DNA of 64,000 bases from Oceanicella sp. SM1341 (GCF_003448965.1 NZ_QRGC01000005.1:147129-211128); one strand, 5' to 3'; counted from the first letter of the stretch, positions 1 through 11,533 are shown. The notes: generated by a model from the sequence alone, not told the origin. Program-made: numbers and translations.

Positions 1-433
1 CCTCGCGGATGCCCGGGCCGGTGAGACGGGCGCCGGCGGGCGCGAGCCCGGGCAGGCCCACCACCAGGGTGGCCGAGCGGTCGGGGAATTCCGCCGTGCC
101 GATGGGGAAATCGGTGAGCGGGGCGAGCTCCTCCCAGCTTCCGAAGGCGAATTGCGCGGCCTCCCGGGGGCCCAGCGGCGCGCCGGTGTGGAAGCGCAGC
201 CAGCCCTCCACCTCCGGCGTGGCGAGCGAGGGCGCCAGCCAGACCGGGGTTTCGGGGTCGCACAGGGTGAGGGCCACGGCCCCTGCTGCGGGCGAGAGCG
301 GGGCGGGCGGTGCTGCCCCCGCCATCTCGTGGATGCTGCCCGGCCGGGCCATGGCGTCGAGCACGGCGCGGAAGGCGCGGGCCGCGTCGCGCGCGGTGTC
401 GGCGAAGCCGCCGGAAAGGGTTTCGGCCTGCAT
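1..433 (-). CDS. phnH: PhnH, C-P lyase subunit (3' end outside window)
   Basis: PhnH is a component of the carbon-phosphorus lyase core complex (PhnGHIJ), which couples alkylphosphonates to ribose triphosphate in the cytoplasm. The visible part runs from ATG (complement of 431-433) to the window edge, about 144 residues, so the C-terminus is missing. The N-terminus has the family pattern: an FRAVLDAMARPG segment near residue 22, then an LALCDPET-like stretch (here ALTLCDPETPVW) and GTAEFPDRSATL. The start overlaps the phnG stop in an ATGA, indicating translational coupling. phnI, phnJ and the rest presumably continue to the left, outside the window. Confidence 0.9.
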   Translation of the reverse strand, partial: MQAETLSGGFADTARDAARAFRAVLDAMARPGSIHEMAGAAPPAPLSPAAGAVALTLCDPETPVWLAPSLATPEVEGWLRFHTGAPLGPREAAQFAFGSWEELAPLTDFPIGTAEFPDRSATLVVGLPGLAPAGARLTGPGIRE

Positions 434-882
434 CAGTTCTCTCCCCGCACCATGGTGAAGAAGTCGACCTTCGTGGCTGCGGCCTTCGCGGCGCGGGCGC
501 GGCGGGCCTGCGCCATGCGCGCGGCGAGGGGGGTGAGGATGCGGGCGCGCACCTCCTCCGCCGCCGCGGTCTGCATCAGCGCGTCGCACAGGGCGGCGAT
601 GCGGGCCTTCTCGCGGTCGCGCCCGGCGACACAGGCATGGCCCACGGCCCCGCCCTCCTCCAGCGTGAGGGCGCAGCGGGTCACGGTCATCTCGCCGAGG
701 TTGAAGGGCGCGCCGGTGCCGCCTGCCCGGCCGCGCACCATCACGCCACCGAATTCCGGCGCCCGCGCCCAGGCGAAGGCGGGTGACAGCCCTGCCTCCG
801 CCCAGAGCGCCGCGAGATCGCCCGCCGGGGCGCGCGCGAGCAGGCCCATCCAGTCCTGCCGTTCGGTCCTTGCCTGTTCCAC
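433..882 (-). CDS. phnG: PhnG, C-P lyase subunit
   Basis: This is the small subunit of the C-P lyase core, acting with PhnH, PhnI and PhnJ on phosphonates in the cytoplasm. The protein has 149 residues, the usual length. It opens with a helix like other PhnG proteins (RQDWMGLLARAPAGDL), continues with EFGGVMVRGRAGGTGAPFNLGEMTVTR in the middle (residues about 61-87) and ends in an alanine/arginine-rich helix with KVDFFTMVRGE. The start is GTG, chosen because an AAAGGTGA ribosome site lies about 7 nt upstream. It is the first gene of the leftward phn operon, divergent from phnF across a spacer with repeated CTAGACA motifs. Confidence 0.93.
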   Translation of the reverse strand: MEQARTERQDWMGLLARAPAGDLAALWAEAGLSPAFAWARAPEFGGVMVRGRAGGTGAPFNLGEMTVTRCALTLEEGGAVGHACVAGRDREKARIAALCDALMQTAAAEEVRARILTPLAARMAQARRARAAKAAATKVDFFTMVRGEN

Positions 883-960
883 GAGTCACCTTTCGCTCTG
901 GCCGTCTTCCGCTCCGGCCGCCTGTCCGTTCCGGCCGCGCCGGCCCCGGGACATCCCGGG

Positions 961-1004
961 CTAGACAGGTTCCGGAGTTATCTATATAACTAGACATCTA
1001 GACA
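961..1004. promoter_or_regulatory. Candidate PhnF operator region
   Basis: The phnG-phnF spacer turns AT-rich here and holds CTAGACA three times (961-967, 990-996, 998-1004). Two perfect inverted repeats are also present: AGTTAT/ATAACT (976-981 and 986-991) and CTAGA/TCTAG (990-994 and 997-1001). GntR/HutC-family regulators such as PhnF bind short palindromes of this kind, so this is the likely site of divergent control. Binding is inferred, not shown. Confidence 0.55.
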
Positions 1005-1089
1005 AATTCTTACGGCCGAATCATGCCCGAAGCAAGGGGGCGTTCGGTGAAGCTTCCATGACGATGACGGGCAGGCAGGAGACGCGCAG

Positions 1090-1827
1090 ATGAACACCAC
1101 TGGCGGGCGCCAGGCGATCTGGGAGCAGATCCGCGACGCGCTGCACGAGGACATCGGCGCCGGCCGCTACGCGCCGGGCACGAAGCTGCCCACCGAGGCG
1201 GCGCTGTCGGAGCGTTTCGGGGTGAACCGGCACACGGCGCGGCGGGCGCTGGCGGCCCTGCAGGAGGCGGGGCTGATCCACGTGCGCCGCGGCGCCGGCG
1301 CCTTCGTGGCCACCACGCCCTTCGACTACCGGCTGGGTGCGCGCACCCGCTTCACCCGCAACATCACCGACGCGGGCCAGAGCCCGGCGCGCGAGATCAC
1401 CCGGCTGGAGACCCTGCCGGTCACGGCGCGGGAGGCGTCGGAGCTGGGCCTCGCCCCCGGCGCGCCGGCGCATGTCTACGAGGGCATCGGCCTCGCCGAC
1501 GGCCAGCCCTTCACCTGCGTGCATTCGCTCTTCCCCGCCGCGCGCCTGCCCGACCTGCCGGCCCACCTGCGCGAGAGCCGCTCTGTCACCGAAGCGCTGC
1601 GGCGCTGCGGCGTGGCCGATTACACCCGCAAGTGGACCCGGCTCACGGCCGAGCGCGCCACCGGCAGCGTGGCGCGCGCCCTGCGCCTCGCCGAGGGCGC
1701 GCCGGTGCTGCGTACGGTGGCGCTCAACGTAGATGCCGCGGGCGTGGCGGTGGAACTGGGCCGCACATGGTTCAACGCCGATCTTGTGCAGCTGGTGATC
1801 GACGAGAAGAGTTTCCCCAACGCCTGA
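1090..1827 (+). CDS. phnF: PhnF, GntR/HutC-family phosphonate regulator
   Basis: This is a transcriptional regulator of phosphonate utilisation. The 245-residue protein has an N-terminal winged helix (residues about 8-75) with the GntR signature PTEAALSERFGVNRHTARRA, followed by a UTRA effector-binding domain (about 95-240). Lengths and order match the HutC subfamily. It is divergent from phnGH and upstream of phnC on the same strand, which supports the PhnF assignment over a generic GntR call. The likely operators are the CTAGACA repeats in the divergent spacer. Confidence 0.9.
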   Translation: MNTTGGRQAIWEQIRDALHEDIGAGRYAPGTKLPTEAALSERFGVNRHTARRALAALQEAGLIHVRRGAGAFVATTPFDYRLGARTRFTRNITDAGQSPAREITRLETLPVTAREASELGLAPGAPAHVYEGIGLADGQPFTCVHSLFPAARLPDLPAHLRESRSVTEALRRCGVADYTRKWTRLTAERATGSVARALRLAEGAPVLRTVALNVDAAGVAVELGRTWFNADLVQLVIDEKSFPNA

Positions 1828-1920
1828 CCCGGGCGCCTGAGGCTCCTCCCTGCCTGCGGCTTCGGCAGGCCCGGCGGGCGCACACGCGGATGTGAGTGGA
1901 AAATCCCTCCCCCGGCGCCC

Positions 1921-1938
1921 CCGTCACAAAACCTCCAC
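1921..1938 (+). promoter_or_regulatory. Possible Pho box before phnC
   Basis: The sequence CCGTCACAAAACCTCCAC has two 7-mers (CCGTCAC, CCTCCAC) whose starts are 11 nt apart, resembling the PhoB box of two CTGTCAT-like direct repeats. It lies 72 nt before phnC in an otherwise GC-rich leader. Phosphonate uptake is commonly under phosphate control, but the second half-site is weak. Confidence 0.35.
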
Positions 1939-2009
1939 CGAAGTGCAAACATTGCGACACCGCGGCCCCGTATCCGGCCTCTCGGGAACACGAAGCCGCG
2001 GAGCACCTC

Positions 2010-2831
<822 letters not shown>

Positions 2832-2941
2832 GCCTTCCCGCCCCCGCCCCCGGGCGGAGGCACCGCGGGCCGGCCGGGGGGCCGGCCGGTTCTTCCACGG
2901 CCCCGCGCCATGCGGGCGCGACCATCACACCGGAGACACAC

Positions 2942-3856
2942 ATGTTGCTCAAATCCATCCTCGCCGCCGGCACCGCCGCGCTCGCGCTCAACGCCGTGGC
3001 GGCCTCCGCCGAGGGCATGGCCGGGCTCACCGAGTTCCGCATCGGCATCCTGGGCGGCGAGAACGAGGCCGACCGCCTGCGCTCCAACGAGTGCATCAAG
3101 ACCCGCTTCGAGGAGCTGCTCGGCGTGCCGGTGTCGCTCTACCCGGCGGCGGACTATGCCGGCGTGATGGAAGGCCTGCTCGGCGGCAACCTCGACTACG
3201 CCCAGCTCGGCGCGTCCGGCTATGCCGGCGTCTACCTCGAGAACCCCGACGCGGTGACCCCGATCCTCACCGTGCAGCAGCTCGACGGCTCCACCGGCTA
3301 CTACTCGGTGATGGTGGCGCGCGCCGACAGCGGCATCACCTCGCTGGAGGACATGAAGGGCAAGCACCTCGGCTTCGCCGACCCCAACTCCACCTCCGGC
3401 TACCTGATCCCCTCCGTGGTGCTGAGCCAGGAAGGCTACACCGCCGGCAATTTCTTCGGCTCCACCAGCTTCTCCGGCGGCCATGAGCAGAACGTGATCG
3501 CGGTGCTCAACGGCGACGTGGATGCCGGCGTGACCTGGGCCTCCGGCGTGGGCGAGTGGGAAGAGGGCTACTCGAACGGCAACCTGCGCAAGATGGTCGA
3601 CAAGGGCCTGCTCGACATGAACGACCTGGTGCAGATCTGGCAGTCGCCGCTGATCCCGAACGGCCCGAACGTGGTGCGCAACGCGCTGCCGCAGGAGGTG
3701 AAGGACGCGGTGAAACAGTCGCTTCTCGCGCTGCCGACCGATGATCCGGAGTGCTTCTACTCCTCCGAGGCCGGCGAGGCGAAAGGCTACGTGGAGGTCG
3801 ATCCCTCCTTCTACAAGCCGATCATCGACGCCCGCCGCGCGAAGCTGACCAACTGA
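2942..3856 (+). CDS. phnD: PhnD, phosphonate-binding protein
   Basis: This is the periplasmic substrate-binding protein of the phosphonate importer. The 304-residue precursor begins with a Sec signal peptide, predicted to be cleaved after AASA near residue 23. The mature part has PhnD features: FRIGILGGENEADR, YAGVMEGLLGGNLDYAQLG, a FADPNSTSGYLIPS loop (the phosphonate-coordinating region of the family) and GDVDAGVTWASG. The ATG at 2942 fits the signal peptide better than an upstream in-frame start at 2828. A hairpin between this gene and phnE may keep PhnD expression above that of the permeases. Confidence 0.95.
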   Translation: MLLKSILAAGTAALALNAVAASAEGMAGLTEFRIGILGGENEADRLRSNECIKTRFEELLGVPVSLYPAADYAGVMEGLLGGNLDYAQLGASGYAGVYLENPDAVTPILTVQQLDGSTGYYSVMVARADSGITSLEDMKGKHLGFADPNSTSGYLIPSVVLSQEGYTAGNFFGSTSFSGGHEQNVIAVLNGDVDAGVTWASGVGEWEEGYSNGNLRKMVDKGLLDMNDLVQIWQSPLIPNGPNVVRNALPQEVKDAVKQSLLALPTDDPECFYSSEAGEAKGYVEVDPSFYKPIIDARRAKLTN

Positions 3857-3873
3857 TCGGCCAAGGCCGGAGC

Positions 3874-3899
3874 GGGGCGCGCCCGAAAGGGGGCGCCCC
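3874..3899 (+). terminator. Intercistronic hairpin between phnD and phnE
   Basis: GGGGCGC and GCGCCCC pair, with inner GCCC/GGGC pairs around a GAAA loop. No U-run follows, so it more likely stabilises or attenuates the phnCD message than terminates it. Such hairpins are common after genes for abundant binding proteins. Confidence 0.5.
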
Positions 3900-3935
3900 T
3901 CTGCATTTCCACCAGACCAGAACAGAGGGCATCGC

Positions 3936-4849
3936 ATGACGCTCGAGGCAGACGCAGGGGCGGCGGGCCCCCGACACACGGGGAGCGGCGGGCTGTCCGC
4001 GCTTGCCGAGGCCTATGACCGCGCCGAGATCCGCCGCCGCAGCTACACGGGCCTGCTGATCCTGCTGGTGCTGGCCATCCTCGTGGGCGGCTTCCGCATG
4101 GCGGAGGACGCGAATTCCGGCAGCTTCCTCGGCGGCCTCGCGCACCTGGCCGACTACCCGGCCGAGATCCTCGCCGATGCCTGGGAGAAGGGCTGGTCGT
4201 TCTGGCTGGTGCCCTTCACCGTGCAGCACGCGGAAAACGGCATCACCCACACCTACGTCCACTACCTGGTCGAGACGATCAACATGGCGGTGGTGGCCAC
4301 GCTCACCGGCTTCACCATCGGCGCCGCGCTGAGCATCCTCGCCTCGCGCAACCTGGTGCGCAACCGCGCCATCGTCTGGGTGACGCGGCGCTTTCTCGAC
4401 GTGGCGCGCGCCTTCCCCGAGATCGTGATCGCGCTGTTCCTGATCTTCATCATCGGCAAGAACCCGATCGCCGCCGTGGCGGCCATCGCCTTCCACACCG
4501 TGGGGGCGCTCGGCAAGCTCTACTCCGAGGTGAACGAGAACGCCGACATGAAGGCCTGGGAGGGGCTCGATGCCGCCGGGGCCTCGTGGCTGCAGAAGGT
4601 CTGGTTCGGCATCCTGCCGCAGGTGATGCCGAACTGGGTGAGCTACGCGCTGCTGCGCTTCGAGATCAACGTGCGCGCCTCGGCCATCATGGGCTTCGTG
4701 GGCGCGGCCAGCAGTTCAAGACCTTCGTGGACTGGCGCTTCGGCGCCGACATCGTCGCCATCATGGCGCTGCTCATCGTCACCATCATCGCCATCGACAG
4801 CTTCTCGGCCCGGCTGCGCCGCCGGCTGATCGGCCCCGGCGCGCACTGA
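3936..4849 (+). pseudogene. phnE: PhnE permease 1, frameshifted
   Basis: This is the inner-membrane permease of the PhnCDE importer, broken near its conserved cytoplasmic loop. Codons 1 to about 258 read as a normal PhnE, with membrane helices at about 38-55, 110-135 and 165-190, and then reach IMGFVGA. Here the family has AGGIG followed by the last helix. The frame instead runs into a serine/proline-rich tail ending at 4829. The proper C-terminus (QFKTFVDWRF..., helix, [10 protein letters not shown]) continues in another frame to 4849. Comparison with the second phnE (GAGGIG intact near 6036-6053) implies about 10 nt lost at 4705-4708. It could be a real null or reversible allele, or an assembly error. 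Confidence 0.85.
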
Positions 4850-4862
4850 GGGAGGGGGAAAC

Positions 4863-6194
4863 ATGGCTCTCGCCGATTACGACACGCTGGCCGCCCGCCA
4901 CGCCGACGTCCTCGCCCCGAACCGCCGCCGGCAGGCGCTGTGGGTGGGGGGCGCGCTGCTGCTCGCGCTCTACTCGGTCTATGTCTGGTTCGCCTTCGAT
5001 GTCTCCACCGCGCTGGGGCGGGCGAACATGGAGCGGGCCGAGCTGCTCGCCCTGGACAGCTACGCCCACAAGGTGCACGTGGAGATGAGCCTGCGCGACC
5101 CCTCCGAGCTCGAGGTCGAGCTCGAGGGCAACCGCCTCAACCGCTACGAGACCCTGCCCGACTGGATCACCCCCGCCGCCGCCGGCTGGCAGGTGGAGAT
5201 GAACGCGGGCTACGAGATCGACCTGCGCCCCGACGGCCTGCGCATGCTGGACGAGGACGGCACCCTGCTCGCCGACATCGCCTTCGCCGAGGAAGGGCCG
5301 GTGCTGCTCTCCGCCCCGCAGCCCTGGATGAAGGTGGCGCCCAACAAGATCGAGGGCCGGCCCGACAGCTACGCCCGCTTCATCGTCACCGCCTCGAAGG
5401 TGACGTTGATGAACTACTTCACCGGCTGGGAGAACTTCTGGTTCGACTGGAGCTCGCCCCTGCACGGGATGGGCCCGCTGCAGGCCGCGGCCCTCGTCTT
5501 CTCCGCCGAGCGGGTGGACCCCGCGCAGTCCAACCTCTCGCTGGTGGTCTCCGAGTTCCTCGGCAACCAGGACTGGCAGCACGGCGAGGTGCTGGGCGCC
5601 CTCGGCATCACGGTGCTGATGGCGGTGGTGGGCACGCTGATGGCCGCGCTCTGCGCCCTGCCGCTGGCCTTCCTCGCGGCCAACAACATCACCCCCTCGG
5701 CCTGGATCCGCGGTCCGTTCAAGCGGCTGTTCGACTTCCTGCGCGGGGTGGATGCGCTGATCTGGTCGCTGATCTTCATCCGTGCCTTCGGGCTGGGGCC
5801 GCTCTCGGGCATCCTCGCCATCTGGTTCACCGACACGGGCACCTTCGGCAAGCTGTTCTCCGAGGCGATCGAGAACGCCGACCGCCGGCAGGTGGAGGGC
5901 ATGCAGGCCACGGGCGCGAGCCCGGTCCAGCGCACCTGGTTCGGCATCATGCCGCAGATCATGCCGGTGTTCATCTCCCAGTCGCTTTACTTCCTCGAGT
6001 CCAACACCCGCTCGGCCACGGTCATCGGCATGCTGGGCGCGGGCGGCATCGGCCTGAAGCTTGCCGACACGATGCGCACCGGGCAGGACTGGGAGAACAC
6101 GATGTACATCATCGTGCTGATCATCGGCATCGTGATCCTGATGGACAACCTTTCCGCCCGGCTGCGCCGGCGGCTCATCGAAGGCTCGAAATGA
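4863..6194 (+). CDS. phnE: PhnE permease 2
   Basis: This is the second membrane subunit of the phosphonate importer. It has 443 residues, longer than its partner. It has an N-terminal helix (about 25-45), then a polar, presumably periplasmic insertion of roughly 180 residues, then the BPD permease domain with helices at about 245-275, 300-320 and 400-430. The EAA-like loop is present ([21 protein letters not shown]), followed by [12 protein letters not shown]. The insertion is usual in the longer of the two PhnE paralogues. The stop overlaps the start of the next gene (ATGA). Confidence 0.93.
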   Translation: MALADYDTLAARHADVLAPNRRRQALWVGGALLLALYSVYVWFAFDVSTALGRANMERAELLALDSYAHKVHVEMSLRDPSELEVELEGNRLNRYETLPDWITPAAAGWQVEMNAGYEIDLRPDGLRMLDEDGTLLADIAFAEEGPVLLSAPQPWMKVAPNKIEGRPDSYARFIVTASKVTLMNYFTGWENFWFDWSSPLHGMGPLQAAALVFSAERVDPAQSNLSLVVSEFLGNQDWQHGEVLGALGITVLMAVVGTLMAALCALPLAFLAANNITPSAWIRGPFKRLFDFLRGVDALIWSLIFIRAFGLGPLSGILAIWFTDTGTFGKLFSEAIENADRRQVEGMQATGASPVQRTWFGIMPQIMPVFISQSLYFLESNTRSATVIGMLGAGGIGLKLADTMRTGQDWENTMYIIVLIIGIVILMDNLSARLRRRLIEGSK

Positions 6195-6805
6195 AGAAAC
6201 TCTCCGAGGCCCCGACCATCCACCCCGGGGCGAAGGTGTCCGGCGGCCATCTCGGCCGCTGGACGGAGGTGGGCGAAGGCGCGCGCCTGCTCGACACCAC
6301 GCTGGGCGATTACTCCTACTGCGAGCGCTTCTCCGACCTCGCCTATGCCGAGGTGGGGCGCTTCGCCAACATCGCGGCCTTCGTGCGCATCGGGCCCACC
6401 AACCACCCGATGCACCGCGCCAGCCTGCACCATTTCATGTACCGCGCCGCCGCCTACTGGGACGATGCCGAGGACGAGGCGGAGTTCTTCGAATGGCGCC
6501 GCGCGCAGGGGCCGAAGGTGGGGCACGACACCTGGTTCGGCCACCAGTCGGTCGTGCTGCCGGGGGTCACGGTGGGCACCGGGGCGGTGGTGGGCGCGGG
6601 CGCCGTGGTCTCGAAGGATGTGGGGCCTTACGAGATCGTGGCCGGCGTGCCGGCGAAGCCGATCCGCCGCCGCTTCGCCCCCGAGATCGCCGAGCGCCTG
6701 CTCGCCCTCGCCTGGTGGGAATGGGACCACGCCGCCCTGCGCACCGCCCTCACCGATTTCCGCGAGCTCTCCGTGGAAGCCTTCCTGGAGAAGCACGGCG
6801 GCTGA
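6191..6805 (+). CDS. Phosphonate-cluster hexapeptide-repeat acyltransferase
   Basis: This is a left-handed beta-helix acyltransferase of the type found in phn operons (family often called phn_thr-fam). It probably acetylates an aminophosphonate or a pathway intermediate, which is inference from context. The 204 residues show hexapeptide repeats at about 15-60 and again at 115-160 ([32 protein letters not shown]). The ending [12 protein letters not shown] is typical of CAT-like xenobiotic acetyltransferases. His-66 or His-75 in [11 protein letters not shown] is a plausible catalytic base. It is translationally coupled to phnE and is the last gene of the rightward phn operon. Confidence 0.85.
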   Translation: MKKLSEAPTIHPGAKVSGGHLGRWTEVGEGARLLDTTLGDYSYCERFSDLAYAEVGRFANIAAFVRIGPTNHPMHRASLHHFMYRAAAYWDDAEDEAEFFEWRRAQGPKVGHDTWFGHQSVVLPGVTVGTGAVVGAGAVVSKDVGPYEIVAGVPAKPIRRRFAPEIAERLLALAWWEWDHAALRTALTDFRELSVEAFLEKHGG

Positions 6806-6806
6806 A

Positions 6807-6842
6807 GCAGGGGGCTCAGGGGCGCGCGGGCGCGCCCCCTGC
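6807..6842. terminator. Hairpin between convergent genes
   Basis: GCAGGGGG (6807-6814) pairs with CCCCCTGC (6835-6842) around a GC-rich loop that has its own CGCG pairing. It lies between the acyltransferase stop and the IclR stop and probably ends both transcripts. There is no clear U-run. Confidence 0.5.
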
Positions 6843-6844
6843 CC

Positions 6845-7576
6845 TCAGGCGGCGCAGCCGAAGCGGTGGGAGAGCTCGGCCGCGGCGCCGGTTACCAGCT
6901 CCTGCATGCGGGTGAGGCCGTCTTCCGAGTAGCGGTCGATGGGGCCGGTGACGCCGATCGCGGCCATCACCCCGCCGCGGATGTCGCGCACCGGGGCGGC
7001 GACGCCGTACTGGCCGGCGTTCCAGTCTCCGCGGTCCACCGCGCAGCCGCGCGCGGCACTTTCGGCCATGTCGGCGCGCAGCCAGGCCAGCCCGCCGGGC
7101 GGCAGGGCGGCATCGGTGAGCGCGCGCTCGGCATGGGGAATGTCGGCATGGGCGAGCAGGATGCGCCCGATGGCGCCCTCGTGCAGCGGCAGCCGCTCGC
7201 CGGCAGGCACCGGGCAGCGGGGCGAATGCGCGCAGGCCGAGGCCATCACCCGGGCCGAGAGCCCGTCGCGCACCGCGACGATGGCGGTCTCGCCGGTGCC
7301 GCCGGCGATCTCGCCCAGCAGGTCGCGCGCCTCGCGCTCCAGGTCGACCGAATCATAGACGCGCAGGCCCAGGTCCCACAGCCGCAGCGTGGGCAGGTAG
7401 CCGCGCGTCGCGGGGTCCGCGCGCACCAGGCCCGCGGCCTCCAGCGTCTTGAGAACCCGGTGGATGTTGCTCTTCGGCAGGCCCAGCTCGCGCGAGAGCG
7501 CCGTCACGCCGCATGGGCCGCCCCGGTCGACCATATGCGTCAGAACCCGCAGACCCTTGAGAAACGTGCTGTCCAA
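6845..7576 (-). CDS. IclR-family transcriptional regulator
   Basis: This 243-residue regulator has an N-terminal winged helix (residues about 5-65, with LSRELGLPKSNIHRVLKTLE) and a C-terminal IclR effector domain. The latter includes LPLHEGAIGRILLAH, AARGCAVDRGDWNAGQYGVAAPV and AAIGVTGP. IclR proteins control carbon catabolism through small organic ligands. The target is not evident: the neighbours are the end of the phn operon and, divergently, a DUF1330 protein that it may control from the shared 160-nt spacer. Confidence 0.88.
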   Translation of the reverse strand: MDSTFLKGLRVLTHMVDRGGPCGVTALSRELGLPKSNIHRVLKTLEAAGLVRADPATRGYLPTLRLWDLGLRVYDSVDLEREARDLLGEIAGGTGETAIVAVRDGLSARVMASACAHSPRCPVPAGERLPLHEGAIGRILLAHADIPHAERALTDAALPPGGLAWLRADMAESAARGCAVDRGDWNAGQYGVAAPVRDIRGGVMAAIGVTGPIDRYSEDGLTRMQELVTGAAAELSHRFGCAA

Positions 7577-7736
7577 TTCCCCTCCCGACCCCCTTCTGAG
7601 ATGGTCTTCCCCGTGCCGTTATTCAGAACACTGTCCCATATTGCAACAGGTACATATGTCGCGTGACCGCCCTGCGACACCGGGCCTCGACAGGCGCGGC
7701 CCCGCCCCCCAGACTGCCGCAAAACCGGAGGATCCC

Positions 7737-8027
7737 ATGCCCGCCTATCTCATCGTCGACACCCGCCTGACCGACCCCGAGGCCTACGAGGAGTACAAGG
7801 CCCTCGCCCGGCCCGTCGCCGAGCAGTACGGCGGCACCTACCGGGTGCGCGGCGGGGCGATGGAGGTGATCGAGGCCGGGCTCTGGACCCCCTCGCGCCT
7901 CGTGGTGGTCGAGTTCCCCGACATGGCCTCCGCCCGGGCCTTTCTCGACTCGCCCGAATACGCCCCGGTGAAGCAGATCCGCCACGCCAATGCCGAGTGC
8001 ACGGTGGTGCTGGTCGAGGGGTTCTGA
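7737..8027 (+). CDS. DUF1330 family protein
   Basis: This 96-residue cytoplasmic protein is of the ferredoxin-like DUF1330 fold (dimeric alpha-beta barrel superfamily). Typical family elements are the opening MPAYLIVDTRLTDPEAYEEY, the GGTYRVRGG segment and the VVVEFPDMASARAFLDSPEY segment. The molecular function of the family is not established. The start at 7737 follows a GGAGGAT ribosome site. It is divergent from the IclR gene and convergent with nadD. Confidence 0.88.
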   Translation: MPAYLIVDTRLTDPEAYEEYKALARPVAEQYGGTYRVRGGAMEVIEAGLWTPSRLVVVEFPDMASARAFLDSPEYAPVKQIRHANAECTVVLVEGF

Positions 8028-8034
8028 GCCGGCC

Positions 8035-8637
8035 TCACCGCACCCATTCGCCGCGCCGGCGGATCTCGGAGGAGGAGATGCCCAGCATCGGCCCGGTGAG
8101 CAGCGTCCAGCAGGGCGGGCGGGCATCGGCCAGCCGGCCGGCCTGGAAGCGCGGCAGCCGGCTGCGCGCATAGCGCTGTGCGGCGGGCGAGAGGCCGGCG
8201 GCCAGCTGCTCGCCCGGCCGGGCCAGCACGCCGATGGGCACCATCTCCATGATGCGCTGCCAGTCCTCCCAGCGGTGGAAGGAGGCGAGGTTGTCCGCCC
8301 CCATCAGCCACACGAAGCGCACGCCGGGGTAGATCTTCAGCATGCCGGTGAGGGTGGCGGCGGTGTAGCGGGTGCCGAGGCGGCTCTCGATGTCGGTCAC
8401 CCGCACGCGGGGGTGGTCCATCACGGCGCGGGCGGCCTGCATGCGGCGCTCGAGCGGCGCCGGGCCCTCGGCCTTCAGCGGGTTGCCCGGGCTCACCAGC
8501 CACCAGACGGCGTCGAGGTTGAGCCGGCGCAGCGCCCAGCGGGTGATGTGCACGTGCCCCGCATGCGGCGGATCGAACGACCCGCCGAGCAAACCGACCC
8601 GCATGCCGGGCATGGCCGTGGGAAACCCGTGGCGCAC
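8035..8637 (-). CDS. nadD: Nicotinate-nucleotide adenylyltransferase NadD
   Basis: NadD transfers AMP to nicotinate mononucleotide to form deamido-NAD. The 200-residue protein has the nucleotidyltransferase motifs [14 protein letters not shown] near the N-terminus and ISSSEIRRR near the C-terminus (ISST.IR in the family). A GTG start at 8637 is preferred because GGGAGGAGGCGAG precedes it directly. ATGs at 8613 and 8604 would give shorter versions starting at PGMRVGLL. In many alphaproteobacteria nadD sits near rsfS and proA, but that context is absent here. Confidence 0.93.
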   Translation of the reverse strand: MRHGFPTAMPGMRVGLLGGSFDPPHAGHVHITRWALRRLNLDAVWWLVSPGNPLKAEGPAPLERRMQAARAVMDHPRVRVTDIESRLGTRYTAATLTGMLKIYPGVRFVWLMGADNLASFHRWEDWQRIMEMVPIGVLARPGEQLAAGLSPAAQRYARSRLPRFQAGRLADARPPCWTLLTGPMLGISSSEIRRRGEWVR

Positions 8638-8786
8638 CTCGCCTCCTCCCCCCGCAAGAGCCGCCTTTCATGGCCAGCGGCGCGGGGGATGTCAACGCCG
8701 CACGCGCAGCCCCCGGGCCGGCGCCGTTGCGCTCATCCCCCGGTATCGTTACAACGCGCGAAACCCGAACGCGAAAGAGGCATCAC

Positions 8787-10442
<1,656 letters not shown>

Positions 10443-10462
10443 CATCCCCGCCCATGCATCGG

Positions 10463-10496
10463 ACGGCCCCTCCCCCGGGAGGGGCCGTTTGCGTTT
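10463..10496 (+). terminator. Rho-independent terminator of ettA
   Basis: ACGGCCCCTCCC (10463-10474) pairs perfectly with GGGAGGGGCCGT (10477-10488) and is followed by a T-rich stretch, TTTGCGTTT. Confidence 0.85.
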
Positions 10497-10533
10497 CGGG
10501 GGAGCTGACCGGGCCGTGCCGCAGGCCCCGGCC

Positions 10534-11391
10534 CTATTCGGCCGCCATGGCTCCGGCGCGGGGCGCGGGGGCGGCGGCGCGGAAGCGTTCGGCTTCCTGT
10601 GGGTAGCGGGCCTCGGCGAAGCGGATCAGGTTTGCCACCCGGGTGGTGTGATGCGGGAAATCCGACATCGCGCGCACCAGCCAGCCGAAGAAGCCGCCGC
10701 CCTTCGCCTCCTGGGCGAGGAAGGAGCCGACGTCGGCGCGGTCCACCACGTCGGAGCCGAGGATCATCTTCATCATCGCCGTGACACCGCTGCGCAGGTC
10801 GCCGTCGATCATGTAGAGGCCCATCTGGTCGCCCGAGAGCTTCACCGCCCGCTCGTAGGGGGTGAGCAGCAGGTTGAGCACCACGAGCTTCTCCACTCCG
10901 TTGAGAAACGCCTCGAACCAGGCAAAGCGGTAATGCCGCGAAGCGAGCGAGCCCACGAAGCGGCCGACGATGAAGCGCAGCTCGCGGTCGGAATTGCCCG
11001 GCTTCATCAGCTCGGCGTTGAGGATGAGGACCTTGTGCGAGAGCAGCGGCAGCAGCGAGGCGTTGTAGCTGCCCTCCTGGATCACGAAGGCCTCCACCCG
11101 GCCGTGATAGCCGAAGAGCTCCTGCGCCTCGCGGATGGCGGCATGCGCCTCGGGGAAGGCGCGCTCGGTCACCTGCACGGAATTGTTGATGTGCCAGGCG
11201 GTGTAGAGGCGCAGGCTGAACCACAGGAAGAACAGCGTGACGGGCACGATCAGCAGCACCACCCCCATGGTGCCGATGACCAGCGCCGCGGTGAGCACCG
11301 CGACGGGGATCAGCACGAAGAGCGTGAGCAGGAACCGCCCGTTCTCGGACGGATGACGCAGGGCCTTCAGGTCGGCTTTGCTTATGGGCAT
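10534..11391 (-). CDS. M48-peptidase-like membrane protein without HExxH
   Basis: This 285-residue membrane protein has two N-terminal helices (about 18-40 and 43-65) and a C-terminal region laid out like M48 (Ste24/HtpX) peptidases. Where those have a GHELGH zinc motif this protein has RFIVGRFVGSLASRH (about residues 139-153). The later glutamate/Asp-Arg element appears as LSGDQMGLYMIDGD. Both zinc histidines and the catalytic glutamate are missing at that site, so it is probably not a protease but a structural or regulatory relative. The start at 11391 has AGGAG 8 nt upstream. A longer in-frame extension lacks support. Confidence 0.65.
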   Translation of the reverse strand: MPISKADLKALRHPSENGRFLLTLFVLIPVAVLTAALVIGTMGVVLLIVPVTLFFLWFSLRLYTAWHINNSVQVTERAFPEAHAAIREAQELFGYHGRVEAFVIQEGSYNASLLPLLSHKVLILNAELMKPGNSDRELRFIVGRFVGSLASRHYRFAWFEAFLNGVEKLVVLNLLLTPYERAVKLSGDQMGLYMIDGDLRSGVTAMMKMILGSDVVDRADVGSFLAQEAKGGGFFGWLVRAMSDFPHHTTRVANLIRFAEARYPQEAERFRAAAPAPRAGAMAAE

Positions 11392-11533
11392 GGCGTTTCT
11401 CCTGAAATGGTCGACGCGGGCCCCTCGCTCCCGTGGCTTTGCATGCATGATCACACGCCCGCGGCCGCGGCGCGCGGAATTTCTCGCCTGATGTGAGGAT
11501 ATGCACGCACCGGAGGCGGCGGTGCGGGGAGTG

